Part shown: positions 26,678-35,542 of the stretch, piece by piece
Position numbering within the stretch: the first letter of the stretch is position 1
How the letters are laid out: each line of letters starts with the position of its first letter
From: UBA2882 sp045542735
GTDB lineage: Bacteria > Bacillota > Clostridia > Lachnospirales > Lachnospiraceae
Assembly (NCBI GenBank): GCA_045542735.1
Contig: JAZQLQ010000011.1
Location: forward strand, 48,174 to 112,173
DNA: 64,000 nucleotides
Direction: 5' to 3'
Notes under the pieces: model-generated
Database searches by the model: none
What the model saw: only the letters and a program-made list of their open reading frames with translations
Told to the model about the DNA's origin: nothing
Program-made: the position numbers and the translations under genes

Positions 26678-27208
26678 ATGGAAATCGAACGCAAATTTAC
26701 CATACGCAAATTACCGGAGAATCTCTCCTCTTATACCTGCCTTCATATGGAGCAAGCATATCTTTGTACTGATCCCGTAGTGCGTATCCGCAAAGAAAAT
26801 GACAACTATTATCTCACTTATAAAGGCAAAGGCTTACTGGCCAGAGAAGAAGCCAATCTGCCACTTCATGCTGAGGGCTACGCTCATTTGTTAAAAAAAG
26901 CCGATGGTCTTATTATAACAAAAGACCGCTATCTCATTCCTATTGAGACACCGGTCTTTGACAAATCTGTATTAGCAGATCTGGGGATTGATAAACTACC
27001 CGACAATCTGCAATTAAAAATTGAATTGGATATATTCCACAGCCCCGCGGGACTGATTATGGCAGAAGTGGAATTCCCTTCCGTGGAATTGGCTAATGCC
27101 TATCAGATGCCGGACTGGTTTTTGGAAGATGTGACCAACAACAAAGCCTATCACAACTCCAATATTAGCAAGGGTGGATCTACTTTTGATCCAAATCCAG
27201 TGTCATAG
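26678..27208 (+). CDS. CYTH-domain protein, putative triphosphatase
   Basis: A 176-aa CYTH tunnel-fold protein. The hallmark ExExK appears as MEIERKF at the N-terminus, and further tunnel residues appear in RIRKENDNYYLTYKGKG and KDRY. Bacterial CYTH proteins are class IV adenylyl cyclases, thiamine triphosphatases or inorganic triphosphatases; inorganic triphosphate hydrolysis is the likeliest here. The 3' end overlaps malQ by 29 nt in convergent orientation. AAAGGA precedes the start. Confidence 0.88.
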   Translation: MEIERKFTIRKLPENLSSYTCLHMEQAYLCTDPVVRIRKENDNYYLTYKGKGLLAREEANLPLHAEGYAHLLKKADGLIITKDRYLIPIETPVFDKSVLADLGIDKLPDNLQLKIELDIFHSPAGLIMAEVEFPSVELANAYQMPDWFLEDVTNNKAYHNSNISKGGSTFDPNPVS

Positions 27209-28739
27209 CGATATTGTTTGCTGTATCATCCGCTGTTTTATCTGTTGCCTTTTCGTCTTCTTGACGCAAACGGAAACTGATTTTAGCCAGACGATACATT
27301 TTATCGACAATCGCATCATCAAACTGTCCCGGAAGCAGTCTCCACTTCCAGTTCTCACCAAGTGTGGAGGGCTCATTAATGCGTGCCGCATTATCAAGCT
27401 CCAGATAATCCTGAATGGGAATAATGGCTGTTTCCGACACACTCAAAAGCGCCAGTCTCATCAATTCTTCCACAATTCCCTTACTGGTCTTACAATTGCA
27501 ATACTCTCTCACAAAGCGCTTATCTTTGCGGGATAAATTGTTGTACCAGCCAAGCGCTGTTTCATTATCGTGGGTTCCTGTATACACAATGGTATTTTGC
27601 TTATGGTGATGAGGAAGATAATCATTATCCTCATAATTGCCAAAAGCAAACTCAATAATCTTCATACCCGGATAACCGGTTTTTGCTACCAATTCCCGTA
27701 CTTCGTCAGTTAAAAAGCCCAAATCCTCTGCAATAACTTCGCGCTCGCCCATAACTGCTTCCATGCGCTCAAACAAGTCATAGCCGGGTCCCGGCTCCCA
27801 ATGACCAAACTCCGCCGTAGGATCACCATAGGGAATGGCATAATAAGACTCAAAGCCTCGGAAATGATCAATACGCACCACATCATAGAGCTCATAGCAA
27901 TATGCAATACGCTCCATCCACCAGTCAAACTGTGTATGCTTATGATATGACCAATTATATAATGGATTACCCCAAAGCTGGCCGGTAGCACAAAAACAAT
28001 CCGGCGGACAGCCTGCTACCGCAATGGGGAAGCCGTCTTCATCCAACTGGAATAGCAAGGGATTCGCCCAAGTATCCGCACTGTCAAAAGCTACATAAAT
28101 GGGAATATCACCGATAATCTCAATTCCCTGCTCATTAGCATACAGTTTTAAAGCTCTCCACTGTTTCTTAAAATAAAACTGCATAAACTTATAAAAATCA
28201 ATCTCTTTTGCCAGACTCTTTTTATATTTGATAATAGCCTTTTCCTTACGCAAACGGATATCTTCGTCCCATTCCGTATAAGCTTTTCCGCCAAAATGGT
28301 CCTTCACTGCCATAAATAAGGCATAGTCATCCAGCCAAAAACCATTTTTTCGCAAAAATTTGGCATAATCCATATCTTCTTCTGCATCAAATCTTGCAAA
28401 AGCAAGTCGCAAAACCTTATATCGGCTGTAATACATTTTCTCATAATCAATGTATGCCGGATGGTCACATACCTCTACAAGCTCGCATTCTTCAGGAGTC
28501 AGCAGACCTTCTTCACACAAAAATTCCAAATCAATAAAGTACGGATTTCCTGCAAAAGTGGAAAAAGACTGGTAGGGGGAATCCCCATACCCAGTCTGTC
28601 CCAAAGGCAGAATCTGCCAATAGCTCTGTCCTGCCTTTTTTAATTTGTCTACAAACTCATATGCACTTTTTCCCAGTGTTCCGATACCATAAGGTGAGGG
28701 TAAACTGAACACGGGACATAAAACGCCACATTTTCTCAT
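27180..28739 (-). CDS. malQ: 4-alpha-glucanotransferase (amylomaltase, GH77)
   Basis: A 519-aa GH77 enzyme that transfers maltodextrin segments. Conserved parts are SYWQILPLGQTGYGDSPYQS at about 38-58, the nucleophile Asp in VVRIDHFRGFE, the acid/base Glu in VIAEDLG, and the stabiliser Asp in GTHDNETALGW. It follows glgP by 12 nt on the same strand, so phosphorylase and transferase form a two-gene glucan-degrading unit. The final 30 codons are Asp/Thr-rich and overlap the CYTH gene. Confidence 0.96.
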   Translation of the reverse strand: MRKCGVLCPVFSLPSPYGIGTLGKSAYEFVDKLKKAGQSYWQILPLGQTGYGDSPYQSFSTFAGNPYFIDLEFLCEEGLLTPEECELVEVCDHPAYIDYEKMYYSRYKVLRLAFARFDAEEDMDYAKFLRKNGFWLDDYALFMAVKDHFGGKAYTEWDEDIRLRKEKAIIKYKKSLAKEIDFYKFMQFYFKKQWRALKLYANEQGIEIIGDIPIYVAFDSADTWANPLLFQLDEDGFPIAVAGCPPDCFCATGQLWGNPLYNWSYHKHTQFDWWMERIAYCYELYDVVRIDHFRGFESYYAIPYGDPTAEFGHWEPGPGYDLFERMEAVMGEREVIAEDLGFLTDEVRELVAKTGYPGMKIIEFAFGNYEDNDYLPHHHKQNTIVYTGTHDNETALGWYNNLSRKDKRFVREYCNCKTSKGIVEELMRLALLSVSETAIIPIQDYLELDNAARINEPSTLGENWKWRLLPGQFDDAIVDKMYRLAKISFRLRQEDEKATDKTADDTANNIAMTLDLDQK

Positions 28740-28750
28740 AGTAAACCTTC

Positions 28751-31048
28751 TTATTTTAATTTCCAGATATCTCTGTTGTAATCACTGATGGTACGGTCAG
28801 ATGAGAAGAAACCTGCTTTTGCAATGTTTACAAGCATCATCTTTTTCCATTTTTCGCGATCTTTATAATCCTCAAACATACGGTCTTTGGTCAACACATA
28901 ATCTCTAAAGTCAAGCAATGTCATAAACCAGTCTTTGTTTAACAATTCATTATAAAGACGCTCTAAGTTCTCTTTATCACCAACTGCCAATACTTCATCA
29001 CTGATGATAAAGTCAACAGCCTCTTTGATCATCGGATCGTTTTCATAGTATTTTTTGGATACATAATCAGCTTTTTCATAGTGAGCAATAACGGTCTCGG
29101 ATTTTTCACCAAAGATATAGATGTTATCATCACCAACCAACTCGTGGATCTCTACGTTGGCACCGTCGGATGTACCAAGTGTAACCGCACCGTTTAACAT
29201 AAACTTCATATTACCGGTACCGGAAGCTTCCTTACTAGCCAATGAAATCTGTTCGGAAATATCACAAGCAGGGATTAATTTCTCAGCATAGCTTACGTTG
29301 TAGTTTTCTACCATCAATACCTGCATATAAGGTGCTACATCAGGATCGTTGTTTACGATTTCCTGTAAGCAAAGGATCAAATGAATAATATCCTGTGCAA
29401 TGACATAGGCCGGAGCTGCTTTCGCACCAAAGATAAATGTCAAAGGTGTGGAAGGCTTTTTGCCGCCTTTAATCTCCAGATATTTATGGATGATATACAA
29501 AGCATTCATCTGCTGACGTTTGTACTCATGCAATCTCTTAATCTGAATATCAAAGATAGACTCTGTATTTAAGGTCACACCTTCTGCTTCTTTTACATAC
29601 GCCGCAAGTTCTTCTTTTTTCTGTTTCTTAATAGTTTCAATCTGATTCAAGAAATGTGCATCAGTTGTCTTGGAAAGTAATTTTTCCAACTCAGCAGCAT
29701 CTTTCTTATAACCTTCACCAATGGTATCGGTGATTAATTTTGCCAAAGGTCTGTTACAAGATAACAGCCATCTACGGAAGGTGATACCGTTTGTCTTGTT
29801 GTTGAACTTCTCAGGATAAATCTTGTAGAATGCATTTAACTCTGTATCCTTCAAGATCTCAGTATGGATAGCTGCAACACCATTTACGGAGAAACCGTAG
29901 TGGATGTCGATATGAGCCATGTGTACTCTCTCATCTGCATCGATAATCTGTACTTTCTCATCCTCATATTTTGCAGCCACACGTTTATCCAACTCTTTGA
30001 TAATCGGTACGAGCTGGGGAACAACCTTTTCTAAATATTTGAGAGGCCACTTCTCCAAAGCTTCCGCTAAGATTGTATGGTTGGTGTATGCACAAGTCTT
30101 GCTTACCACCTCAATGGCTTCATCCATAGTAAATGCTTTCTCATCTACCAGGATACGGATTAACTCCGGAATTACCATAGTAGGATGTGTATCATTAATC
30201 TGGATTACCGCATGATCATACATCTTGCGAAGATCCACTTTTTTCTCTTTTAACTCTTTTAAAATGAACTGAGCCGCATTGCTTACCATAAAGTACTGCT
30301 GATAAATACGCAACAAGTTACCTGCCTCATCAGAATCATCGGGATAAAGGAATAAAGTCAGATTCTTTGCAATATCCTCTTTATCAAAATCAATGCCTTC
30401 TTTTACAATGCTTTCGTCAATGCTCTCTACATCAAACAAACGCAATTTATTGACGCCATTGTCATAACCAATCACGTCGATATCGTAAAGACGGGATTTT
30501 ACTGTCAAATCACCAAAAGGAATTTCGAAAGATACATCAGTCTTGTTTAACCAGCCTTCTTCCTCAATCCAGTCATTTTTCTCTGCTGTCTGCTTTCTGT
30601 CTTCAAATACCTGCTTGAACAAACCAAAGTGATAGTTTAAACCGATACCATCACCGGACAATCCCAAGGATGCAATAGAATCCAAGAAACATGCAGCCAG
30701 ACGGCCAAGACCACCATTACCCAAAGAAGGTTCGGGCTCTGCGTCCTCAATCTTGGAAAGTTCTTTTCCGTATTTCTTTAAAATATCCTCTAATTTATCG
30801 TATACACCAAGGTTGATTAAGTTGTTGGACAACAATTTACCAATCAAGAACTCTGCGGAAATATAATATACCTTTTTAGAACCCGCAATCGGCTCTGTGG
30901 CAGCAGTCAAACCTTTGGTCAACTGTAACAGACCATAATAAAGCTCTTTATCTGTGCATGCTTCAATACTCTTACCGTATTTTACATTCAGAATTTCCTT
31001 TAACTGTTCTTCCATTTTGGCTTCAATAATTTCTCTTTGTAAAGTCAT
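28751..31048 (-). CDS. glgP: Glycogen/maltodextrin phosphorylase
   Basis: A 765-aa GT35 phosphorylase releasing glucose-1-phosphate from glycogen or maltodextrin. The pyridoxal-phosphate Lys is in GTGNMKFMLNG near residue 610; EPSLGNGGLGRLAACFLDS and RIHEYKRQ-like QIKRLHEYKRQ are also present. The correct start is ATG 31048, with GGAGG 7 nt upstream. A reading frame continues 59 codons further into the tRNA-Leu gene and is an artefact. Cotranscribed with malQ. Confidence 0.96.
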   Translation of the reverse strand: MTLQREIIEAKMEEQLKEILNVKYGKSIEACTDKELYYGLLQLTKGLTAATEPIAGSKKVYYISAEFLIGKLLSNNLINLGVYDKLEDILKKYGKELSKIEDAEPEPSLGNGGLGRLAACFLDSIASLGLSGDGIGLNYHFGLFKQVFEDRKQTAEKNDWIEEEGWLNKTDVSFEIPFGDLTVKSRLYDIDVIGYDNGVNKLRLFDVESIDESIVKEGIDFDKEDIAKNLTLFLYPDDSDEAGNLLRIYQQYFMVSNAAQFILKELKEKKVDLRKMYDHAVIQINDTHPTMVIPELIRILVDEKAFTMDEAIEVVSKTCAYTNHTILAEALEKWPLKYLEKVVPQLVPIIKELDKRVAAKYEDEKVQIIDADERVHMAHIDIHYGFSVNGVAAIHTEILKDTELNAFYKIYPEKFNNKTNGITFRRWLLSCNRPLAKLITDTIGEGYKKDAAELEKLLSKTTDAHFLNQIETIKKQKKEELAAYVKEAEGVTLNTESIFDIQIKRLHEYKRQQMNALYIIHKYLEIKGGKKPSTPLTFIFGAKAAPAYVIAQDIIHLILCLQEIVNNDPDVAPYMQVLMVENYNVSYAEKLIPACDISEQISLASKEASGTGNMKFMLNGAVTLGTSDGANVEIHELVGDDNIYIFGEKSETVIAHYEKADYVSKKYYENDPMIKEAVDFIISDEVLAVGDKENLERLYNELLNKDWFMTLLDFRDYVLTKDRMFEDYKDREKWKKMMLVNIAKAGFFSSDRTISDYNRDIWKLK

Positions 31049-31078
31049 GAAACTTCCTCCATAAATCCTAACAATTTG

Positions 31079-31096
31079 GTATCTGTTTCCAGATAC
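31079..31096 (-). promoter_or_regulatory. Small hairpin or dyad in the glgP leader
   Basis: Perfect 7-bp dyad GTATCTG/CAGATAC around a GAAA (GNRA) tetraloop on the transcript strand, 31 nt before the glgP start. Could be an RNA hairpin or a repressor dyad. Confidence 0.45.
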
Positions 31097-31117
31097 ACGT
31101 TCTACAAAATTGTACAA

Positions 31118-31148
31118 CAAAAGGGCGTTCTTGTAAACCGCCCTTTTG
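31118..31148 (-). terminator. Terminator of the seven-tRNA cluster
   Basis: CAAAAGGGCG/CGCCCTTTTG stem with an 11-nt loop just after the last tRNA on the minus strand, then TTGT. Confidence 0.75.
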
Positions 31149-31150
31149 AC

Positions 31151-31231
31151 TGCGGATGACAGGACTTGAACCTGCACGTCGGGGACACCAGAACCTAAAT
31201 CTGGCGCGTCTGCCAATTCCGCCACATCCGC
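31151..31231 (-). tRNA. tRNA-Leu(UAG)
   Basis: 81 nt with a long variable arm (GTGTCCCCGAC). Acceptor GCGGATG/CATCCGC, anticodon stem CCAGA/TCTGG with loop TTTAGGT, anticodon TAG. No encoded CCA. Confidence 0.96.
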
Positions 31232-31296
31232 ATACTACATATAAAATTGTAATACTTAGTAAAAAAACGGCAAACATGCTGTCTACCGTTCTTTCG

Positions 31297-31369
31297 TGAG
31301 CCACCGGGGACTCGAACCCCGGACAACTTGATTAAAAGTCAAGTGCTCTACCACCTGAGCTAGTGGCCC
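31297..31369 (-). tRNA. tRNA-Lys(UUU)
   Basis: 73 nt. Anticodon stem CTTGA/TCAAG, loop CTTTTAA, anticodon TTT; T-loop GTTCGAGTC. No encoded CCA. Confidence 0.96.
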
Positions 31370-31376
31370 TTATTAA

Positions 31377-31448
31377 CTGGGCTAGCTGGATTCGAACCAG
31401 CGAATGCAGGAGTCAAAGTCCTGTGCCTTACCGCTTGGCGATAGCCCA
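31377..31448 (-). tRNA. tRNA-Gln(UUG)
   Basis: 72 nt. Acceptor TGGGCTA/TAGCCCA, anticodon stem CAGGA/TCCTG, loop CTTTGAC, anticodon TTG. Confidence 0.96.
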
Positions 31449-31461
31449 TTGATAATTAAAA

Positions 31462-31536
31462 GGTGGATAAAGGGATTCGAACCCTTGGCCTCCAGAGCCA
31501 CAATCTGGCGCGCTAACCAACTGCGCTATACCCACC
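31462..31536 (-). tRNA. tRNA-His(GUG)
   Basis: 75 nt including the extra G at position -1 opposite C73. Anticodon stem CCAGA/TCTGG, loop TTGTGGC, anticodon GTG. Confidence 0.96.
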
Positions 31537-31566
31537 ACGTATCAATTGGAGAATTTGAACTCCTAA

Positions 31567-31640
<74 letters not shown>

Positions 31641-31683
31641 ACATCATATTTATCATATGAAATTATCACAGATAAATCTGTGA

Positions 31684-31754
31684 AGCGGGTGATGGGAATC
31701 GAACCCACGTATCCAGCTTGGAAGGCTGGTGTTCTACCATTGAACTACACCCGC
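31684..31754 (-). tRNA. tRNA-Gly(UCC)
   Basis: 71 nt. Acceptor GCGGGTG/CACCCGC, anticodon stem CCAGC/GCTGG, loop CTTCCAA, anticodon TCC, discriminator T. Confidence 0.96.
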
Positions 31755-31761
31755 ACATTCA

Positions 31762-31836
31762 TCGGGGTGACAGGATTCGAACCTGCGACCTCCTGGTCCC
31801 AAACCAGGCGCTCTAGCCAAGCTGAGCCACACCCCG
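31762..31836 (-). tRNA. tRNA-Pro(UGG)
   Basis: 75 nt with a 10-nt D-loop. Acceptor CGGGGTG/CACCCCG, anticodon stem CCTGG/CCAGG, loop TTTGGGA, anticodon TGG. First gene of the cluster as transcribed. Confidence 0.96.
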
Positions 31837-31859
31837 TCACGCACCCTTAAAATATGCAT

Positions 31860-31887
31860 ATAATAGCGTTTTTTAATCACAACGCAA
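31860..31887 (-). promoter_or_regulatory. Promoter of the seven-tRNA cluster
   Basis: Minus strand TTGCGT (31887-31882), 16-nt spacer, TATTAT (31865-31860), 23 nt ahead of tRNA-Pro. Confidence 0.65.
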
Positions 31888-31953
31888 GTCATATTATATT
31901 ATACGCTTTTTTAGTTGTCAACTACTTTTTTTAAATATTCCGCTATAATTCCC

Positions 31954-32433
31954 TTATAAATACTCCAGACAAAAATCCATGTTACCTGCTTCATCTATTT
32001 CCATAATAATATAAGAGGGTCTGCGGCCTTCCTGCCTGGGATATGTGAGGCTACCCGGATTTAATACAACAATCCCAAAACGTCGGTCAATCACCGGTCT
32101 ATGGGTATGTCCATACATCACCACATCCACACCTCTTGCCAGCGCCTCATCACGCAACAATTCATGTCCATTATGCACGTTATAATAGTGACCATGAGTC
32201 ACCATAATGTGCTTTCCTTTAATTTCCATTTCCGCTTCCCTTGGCAAATCAGAAAAGAAATCATTATTGCCCATAACAATGGTCAAAGGACATCCTGCTG
32301 CCTCTTCTATGACATATTCACTGCCTTCTGCATCACCACAATGGATGACCATATCGATATCTTCTACTTTTTCCAATACCCTGAAATAATTATCATTTTG
32401 TCTGTGGGTATCACTTACAATTAAAACTCTCAT
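31954..32433 (-). CDS. YfcE-type metallophosphoesterase
   Basis: A 159-aa calcineurin-like phosphodiesterase with all metal motifs: SDTHRQND (residues 7-14), HCGDAEG, GNND, VTHGH and YGHTHRP. Related enzymes hydrolyse phosphodiesters in vitro. It lies 11 nt after rdgB on the same strand, a common Firmicutes pair. Confidence 0.93.
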   Translation of the reverse strand: MRVLIVSDTHRQNDNYFRVLEKVEDIDMVIHCGDAEGSEYVIEEAAGCPLTIVMGNNDFFSDLPREAEMEIKGKHIMVTHGHYYNVHNGHELLRDEALARGVDVVMYGHTHRPVIDRRFGIVVLNPGSLTYPRQEGRRPSYIIMEIDEAGNMDFCLEYL

Positions 32434-32444
32434 AAAAACTCTTC

Positions 32445-33038
32445 TTAAATTCTCTTCTGTAATTCTTCCTGCATCATACGAAGCGCTTTTCCCCTATGGC
32501 TAACCGCATTTTTTTGCTCCGGTGAAATCTCTGCACTGCTGGCTCCAAACTCCGGCAAATAAAAGATGGGATCATAACCGAATCCATTTTCTCCTGCCAA
32601 TTGATATCCGATAATCCCCTCCATGACACCTTCGGTTTCAACAATCTCTCCGTCAGGCATCACAGCTGCCATAGCACAAACAAATCGGGCACTTCTATCT
32701 TTCTCCGGCACACCTTCCATGCGTTCCAACAAGTTATGATTTTTGATATCATAAGAGGTATCCTCTCCCATATATCTCGCCGAATAAATGCCGGGCTCTC
32801 CATTTAAATAATCAATCACCAGTCCCGAATCATCTGCCAACACAATTTTATCTGTATGTTTTGCAATGGTAGTGGCCTTAATAATGGCATTTTCCATAAA
32901 GGTCTTGCCATCTTCAATTACTTCCACATCAATACCCGCTTCCTTCAATGTCTGTACATGTACATCCATATCCGCAAACATCATCGCCACTTCTCTTGCT
33001 TTTCCTGCATTGCCTGTTGCAAAAATTATCTCTGTCAT
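32445..33038 (-). CDS. rdgB: XTP/dITP diphosphatase (non-canonical purine NTPase)
   Basis: A 197-aa HAM1/RdgB house-cleaning enzyme that hydrolyses XTP, ITP and dITP. Motifs: FATGNAGKAREV at the N-terminus, DDSGLVID (about 68-75) and the C-terminal SHRGKAL. The start overlaps the stop of the gene before it by 4 nt (33035-33038), so they are coupled. Confidence 0.95.
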   Translation of the reverse strand: MTEIIFATGNAGKAREVAMMFADMDVHVQTLKEAGIDVEVIEDGKTFMENAIIKATTIAKHTDKIVLADDSGLVIDYLNGEPGIYSARYMGEDTSYDIKNHNLLERMEGVPEKDRSARFVCAMAAVMPDGEIVETEGVMEGIIGYQLAGENGFGYDPIFYLPEFGASSAEISPEQKNAVSHRGKALRMMQEELQKRI

Positions 33039-33955
33039 TCTTCTGTCTCCTGATACTGTTCTGTCATAACTGTAATCACGACATTTTCAATGCCGTTACC
33101 AAAGGACGCCAGACTCTCTCTCATATCTGTTTCCGGCGGCACATTGACTTTTCCCACAATTTTTACTGCCGGAAGCATGGCTTCAGCCAGGCCGTGATTA
33201 TCTGTCTTCACGCTTTTCACACAATCACTGCCATATATTTTGGCAAGTCCCGCTTCCAACAACTCCGCCAGGCTTTTGCTGTCAAAATCCGGAATGAAAA
33301 AGTCATCATTATAATAAATCGTAATCTGATTTTGCTCCGATGTTGCCTCTACAGACAAAGAAATAAAATAATCCGCCCGCACATCATTAGCAGCCATCAC
33401 ATCACCATTTAACAAGCATTTTACATTTTGCTTTTCCCAATCAGTAAACTTGCTATCATCGGAAAAACCGTCCAACACAATCAAATGCTCATAACTATCC
33501 ATGGGACTTTCCAGGCGAAGACAAATGTCCCCTCCCATTTGACGCACCTCTGTCACATAAATATCCTTTAAGGAAAAGCGCAATCTGGTCTCGTCTTCAT
33601 CCTGCTGATAACGTACCTGGGAAATCTTCTCTTCATTTCCCTGTACCTGATGATCATAATAGTAATCTTCTTCCAAACCGGACATCACAATTTCAATTGT
33701 ACGGTCTTTCAGATTTTCTTCTATGTGGAACAAATCATTGGTTTCCTGATAAGGGGTTGGGATGACAATATCCCATTCCTTTCCATCCATCGCAACGAAG
33801 TAATCTGCTTCAATACGCTCTTCACTTTCTGTGCCTGCTATCCGATCTTCACTCTCGCCTTTGTGGAACACCACAATATATCCCATAACAACGAGAGAAA
33901 TGACCAAAAAACAAGCCGCTACAGCAATTAATAATTTTTCACCTTTTTCTGTCAT
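33035..33955 (-). CDS. Membrane-anchored protein with a degenerate amidase_3-like domain
   Basis: A 306-aa protein with one N-terminal membrane helix (about 8-30) and an outer part. Residues about 80-155 look AMIN-like (beta-rich, EEDETRLRFSLKDIYVTEV). From about 160 the order of an N-acetylmuramoyl-L-alanine amidase can be traced: IVLDGFSDDS in place of VLDPGHGG, ANDVRADYFISLSVEA in place of ADIFVSIHANA, and LAEAMLPAVKIVGKV in place of the MPAVLVEIGF strand. All expected zinc His/Glu ligands are missing and the domain is shortened, so I infer a non-catalytic wall-binding or scaffold protein. Its start overlaps the methyltransferase stop by 4 nt. Confidence 0.65.
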   Translation of the reverse strand: MTEKGEKLLIAVAACFLVISLVVMGYIVVFHKGESEDRIAGTESEERIEADYFVAMDGKEWDIVIPTPYQETNDLFHIEENLKDRTIEIVMSGLEEDYYYDHQVQGNEEKISQVRYQQDEDETRLRFSLKDIYVTEVRQMGGDICLRLESPMDSYEHLIVLDGFSDDSKFTDWEKQNVKCLLNGDVMAANDVRADYFISLSVEATSEQNQITIYYNDDFFIPDFDSKSLAELLEAGLAKIYGSDCVKSVKTDNHGLAEAMLPAVKIVGKVNVPPETDMRESLASFGNGIENVVITVMTEQYQETEE

Positions 33956-35103
33956 ACCTTATCTCTCTTGGGCGGTTTCGGCCCCATGTACTGGTAAAAA
34001 TATGTTTTCAACATGCCATTATAAAGCTTACGGTTTTTATCCGCATTTTTCCCGATATCCTTCTGCGCATTCTCATAAGATGTAATCAGATACATAGACC
34101 AGGAATCGAGACTGCGATATCGCTCTCCAATCATATGGTAAAGCGCCGGCAGATTCTTTTTCTCCTCAATACGCTCGCCGTAAGGCGGATTCGTAATAAT
34201 GAACCCGTATTTTTTACTATGACTAAGCTGTTCCAAAGGTCTTGTCTGAAAATGAATCAAATGCTCCACACCGGCAAGCTTTGCATTGGCTCTTGCAATC
34301 TTAATCATCTCCGGGTCAATATCATATCCCTGGATATCCGGTTCTACGTCTGTACGAATCTCTTCACGTGCTTCATCCAGACAATCATACCACATTTTAG
34401 ACGGAATCAGATGTTTCCAGTCAAAAGCACGGAAACTCCGGTTCATGCCGGGTGCAATATTGGCTGCCATCAATGCAGCTTCAATGGGAAAGGTTCCACT
34501 TCCGCAAAAAGGGTCTACCAAAATACGGTCCTTATTCCAGGGAGTCAGCATAATCAATGCCGCTGCCAGATTTTCTGCAATAGGTGCCTTTGCTGTCAAC
34601 TTGCGATATCCTCTTTTATGTAAGGAATCTCCGGTTGTATCCAAGCCAACTGTTACTTCATCTTTGTATAAAAATACCCGTACAGGAAAGCTTTCACCTG
34701 TCTCATCAAACCAACTGATACCATACACTTCCGAAAGTCTTTTTACCATGGCTTTTTTCATAATAGACTGAATATCCGAAGGACTGAAAAGTTTACTTTT
34801 CACACTGGCTGCCTTTGTCACCCAAAACTTTCCATCTTTGGGAATATATTCCTCCCAAGGCAGGTTCTTGGTTCCTTCAAATAACTCTTCAAATGTCTCT
34901 GCATGAAAACTTCCGATTTTAATCAAAATACGCTCTGCACTTCGAAGAAAGATATTGGCTCTGCACACCGCATCTTCATCACCGAGGAAGGTCACACGCC
35001 CATCTTCTACCTTGCTGATATCGTATCCTAAATCAATAATTTCTCTTTTTAATACTGCTTCCAAGCCAAAGTGACAAGGAACAATCAATTCCATTTTTCT
35101 CAT
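33952..35103 (-). CDS. THUMP-domain 23S rRNA (guanine-N2) methyltransferase, RlmL/YpsC-like
   Basis: A 383-aa RNA methylase. The THUMP/ferredoxin-like RNA-binding part spans about 1-150. The Rossmann catalytic part has VDPFCGSGTFPIEAA (SAM binding) and ITNPPYGER (NPPY, N2-G methylation). The homologue YpsC/RlmL modifies 23S rRNA. Both possible starts (35103 and 35094) lack a strong ribosome site; the longer is given. It heads a coupled chain with the degenerate amidase, rdgB and yfcE. Confidence 0.9.
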   Translation of the reverse strand: MRKMELIVPCHFGLEAVLKREIIDLGYDISKVEDGRVTFLGDEDAVCRANIFLRSAERILIKIGSFHAETFEELFEGTKNLPWEEYIPKDGKFWVTKAASVKSKLFSPSDIQSIMKKAMVKRLSEVYGISWFDETGESFPVRVFLYKDEVTVGLDTTGDSLHKRGYRKLTAKAPIAENLAAALIMLTPWNKDRILVDPFCGSGTFPIEAALMAANIAPGMNRSFRAFDWKHLIPSKMWYDCLDEAREEIRTDVEPDIQGYDIDPEMIKIARANAKLAGVEHLIHFQTRPLEQLSHSKKYGFIITNPPYGERIEEKKNLPALYHMIGERYRSLDSWSMYLITSYENAQKDIGKNADKNRKLYNGMLKTYFYQYMGPKPPKRDKV

Positions 35104-35197
35104 AGTCTTATATTAAATTCAAAGAGTGGGACTGTCAATCAACTTTTTACAGCAAAAGACCGATGCACATCTCATGCACCGGTCCTTCGTTCAAAAC

Positions 35198-35377
35198 TTA
35201 GTAGCAGTTGTCAGCATCTTTGTAGCTGTCTTTGGAGTTGTTCTGCTGTTTGTTCTGATTGTTCTGTTTGTTGCTCTGGTTGTTCTGGTTGTTGTTCTGG
35301 TTCTGACTGTTGTTATAACTGTCCTTAGAGTTGTTCTGACCAGACTGATTTAATTCGTTGTAATCATTTTTTGCCAT
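35198..35377 (-). CDS. Small Asn/Gln-rich sporulation peptide
   Basis: A 59-aa, extremely Asn/Gln-rich protein with a repeated NSKDSY motif (near residues 17 and 47) and a C-terminal DNCY. About half the residues are N or Q and it has no hydrophobic core. Start 35377 has AGGAGG 9 nt upstream. The promoter ahead is a perfect sigma-G match, so it should be made in the late forespore. Composition recalls gamma-type SASPs (amino-acid stores), but the repeats and the germination-protease site of those proteins are not seen. Function unknown. Confidence 0.8.
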   Translation of the reverse strand: MAKNDYNELNQSGQNNSKDSYNNSQNQNNNQNNQSNKQNNQNKQQNNSKDSYKDADNCY

Positions 35378-35414
35378 ATTCTTGTTCCTCCTAAATATGA
35401 TTTGGTTACATTTG

Positions 35415-35444
35415 TAGTATGCCAAGAAGAAACAAGTTTATTCA
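35415..35444 (-). promoter_or_regulatory. Perfect sigma-G promoter
   Basis: Minus strand TGAATA (35444-35439), 17-nt spacer, CATACTA (35421-35415): exact match to the Bacillus sigma-G consensus. Transcript would start about 30 nt before the Asn/Gln-rich gene. Confidence 0.85.
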
Positions 35445-35508
35445 CGTTTACATAAGAATTTCGCAGGATTTTTTTTGGATTTAAATTGTTTTTTTCCACG
35501 AAAATCTA

Positions 35509-35537
35509 TTGAAAAAAAGAATCTTATGCCCTATAAT
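35509..35537 (+). promoter_or_regulatory. Strong sigma-A promoter without a downstream gene
   Basis: TTGAAA (35509-35514), 17-nt spacer, TATAAT (35532-35537). No reading frame follows on the plus strand; only the structured RNA below does. Confidence 0.75.
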
Positions 35538-35542
35538 TTAAA

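Noticed and set aside
31049..31225. A 59-codon N-terminal extension of GlgP beginning MAELADAPDLGSG
   Set aside because: This peptide is a translation of the tRNA-Leu gene and is a familiar annotation artefact; GGAGG before 31048 marks the real start.
35198..35377. The Asn/Gln-rich frame as a simple low-complexity shadow
   Set aside because: Rejected as an explanation: it has a strong ribosome site, a perfect sigma-G promoter and sensible length, so it is kept as a gene. The T-rich opposite frame (about 35126-35353) is the shadow.
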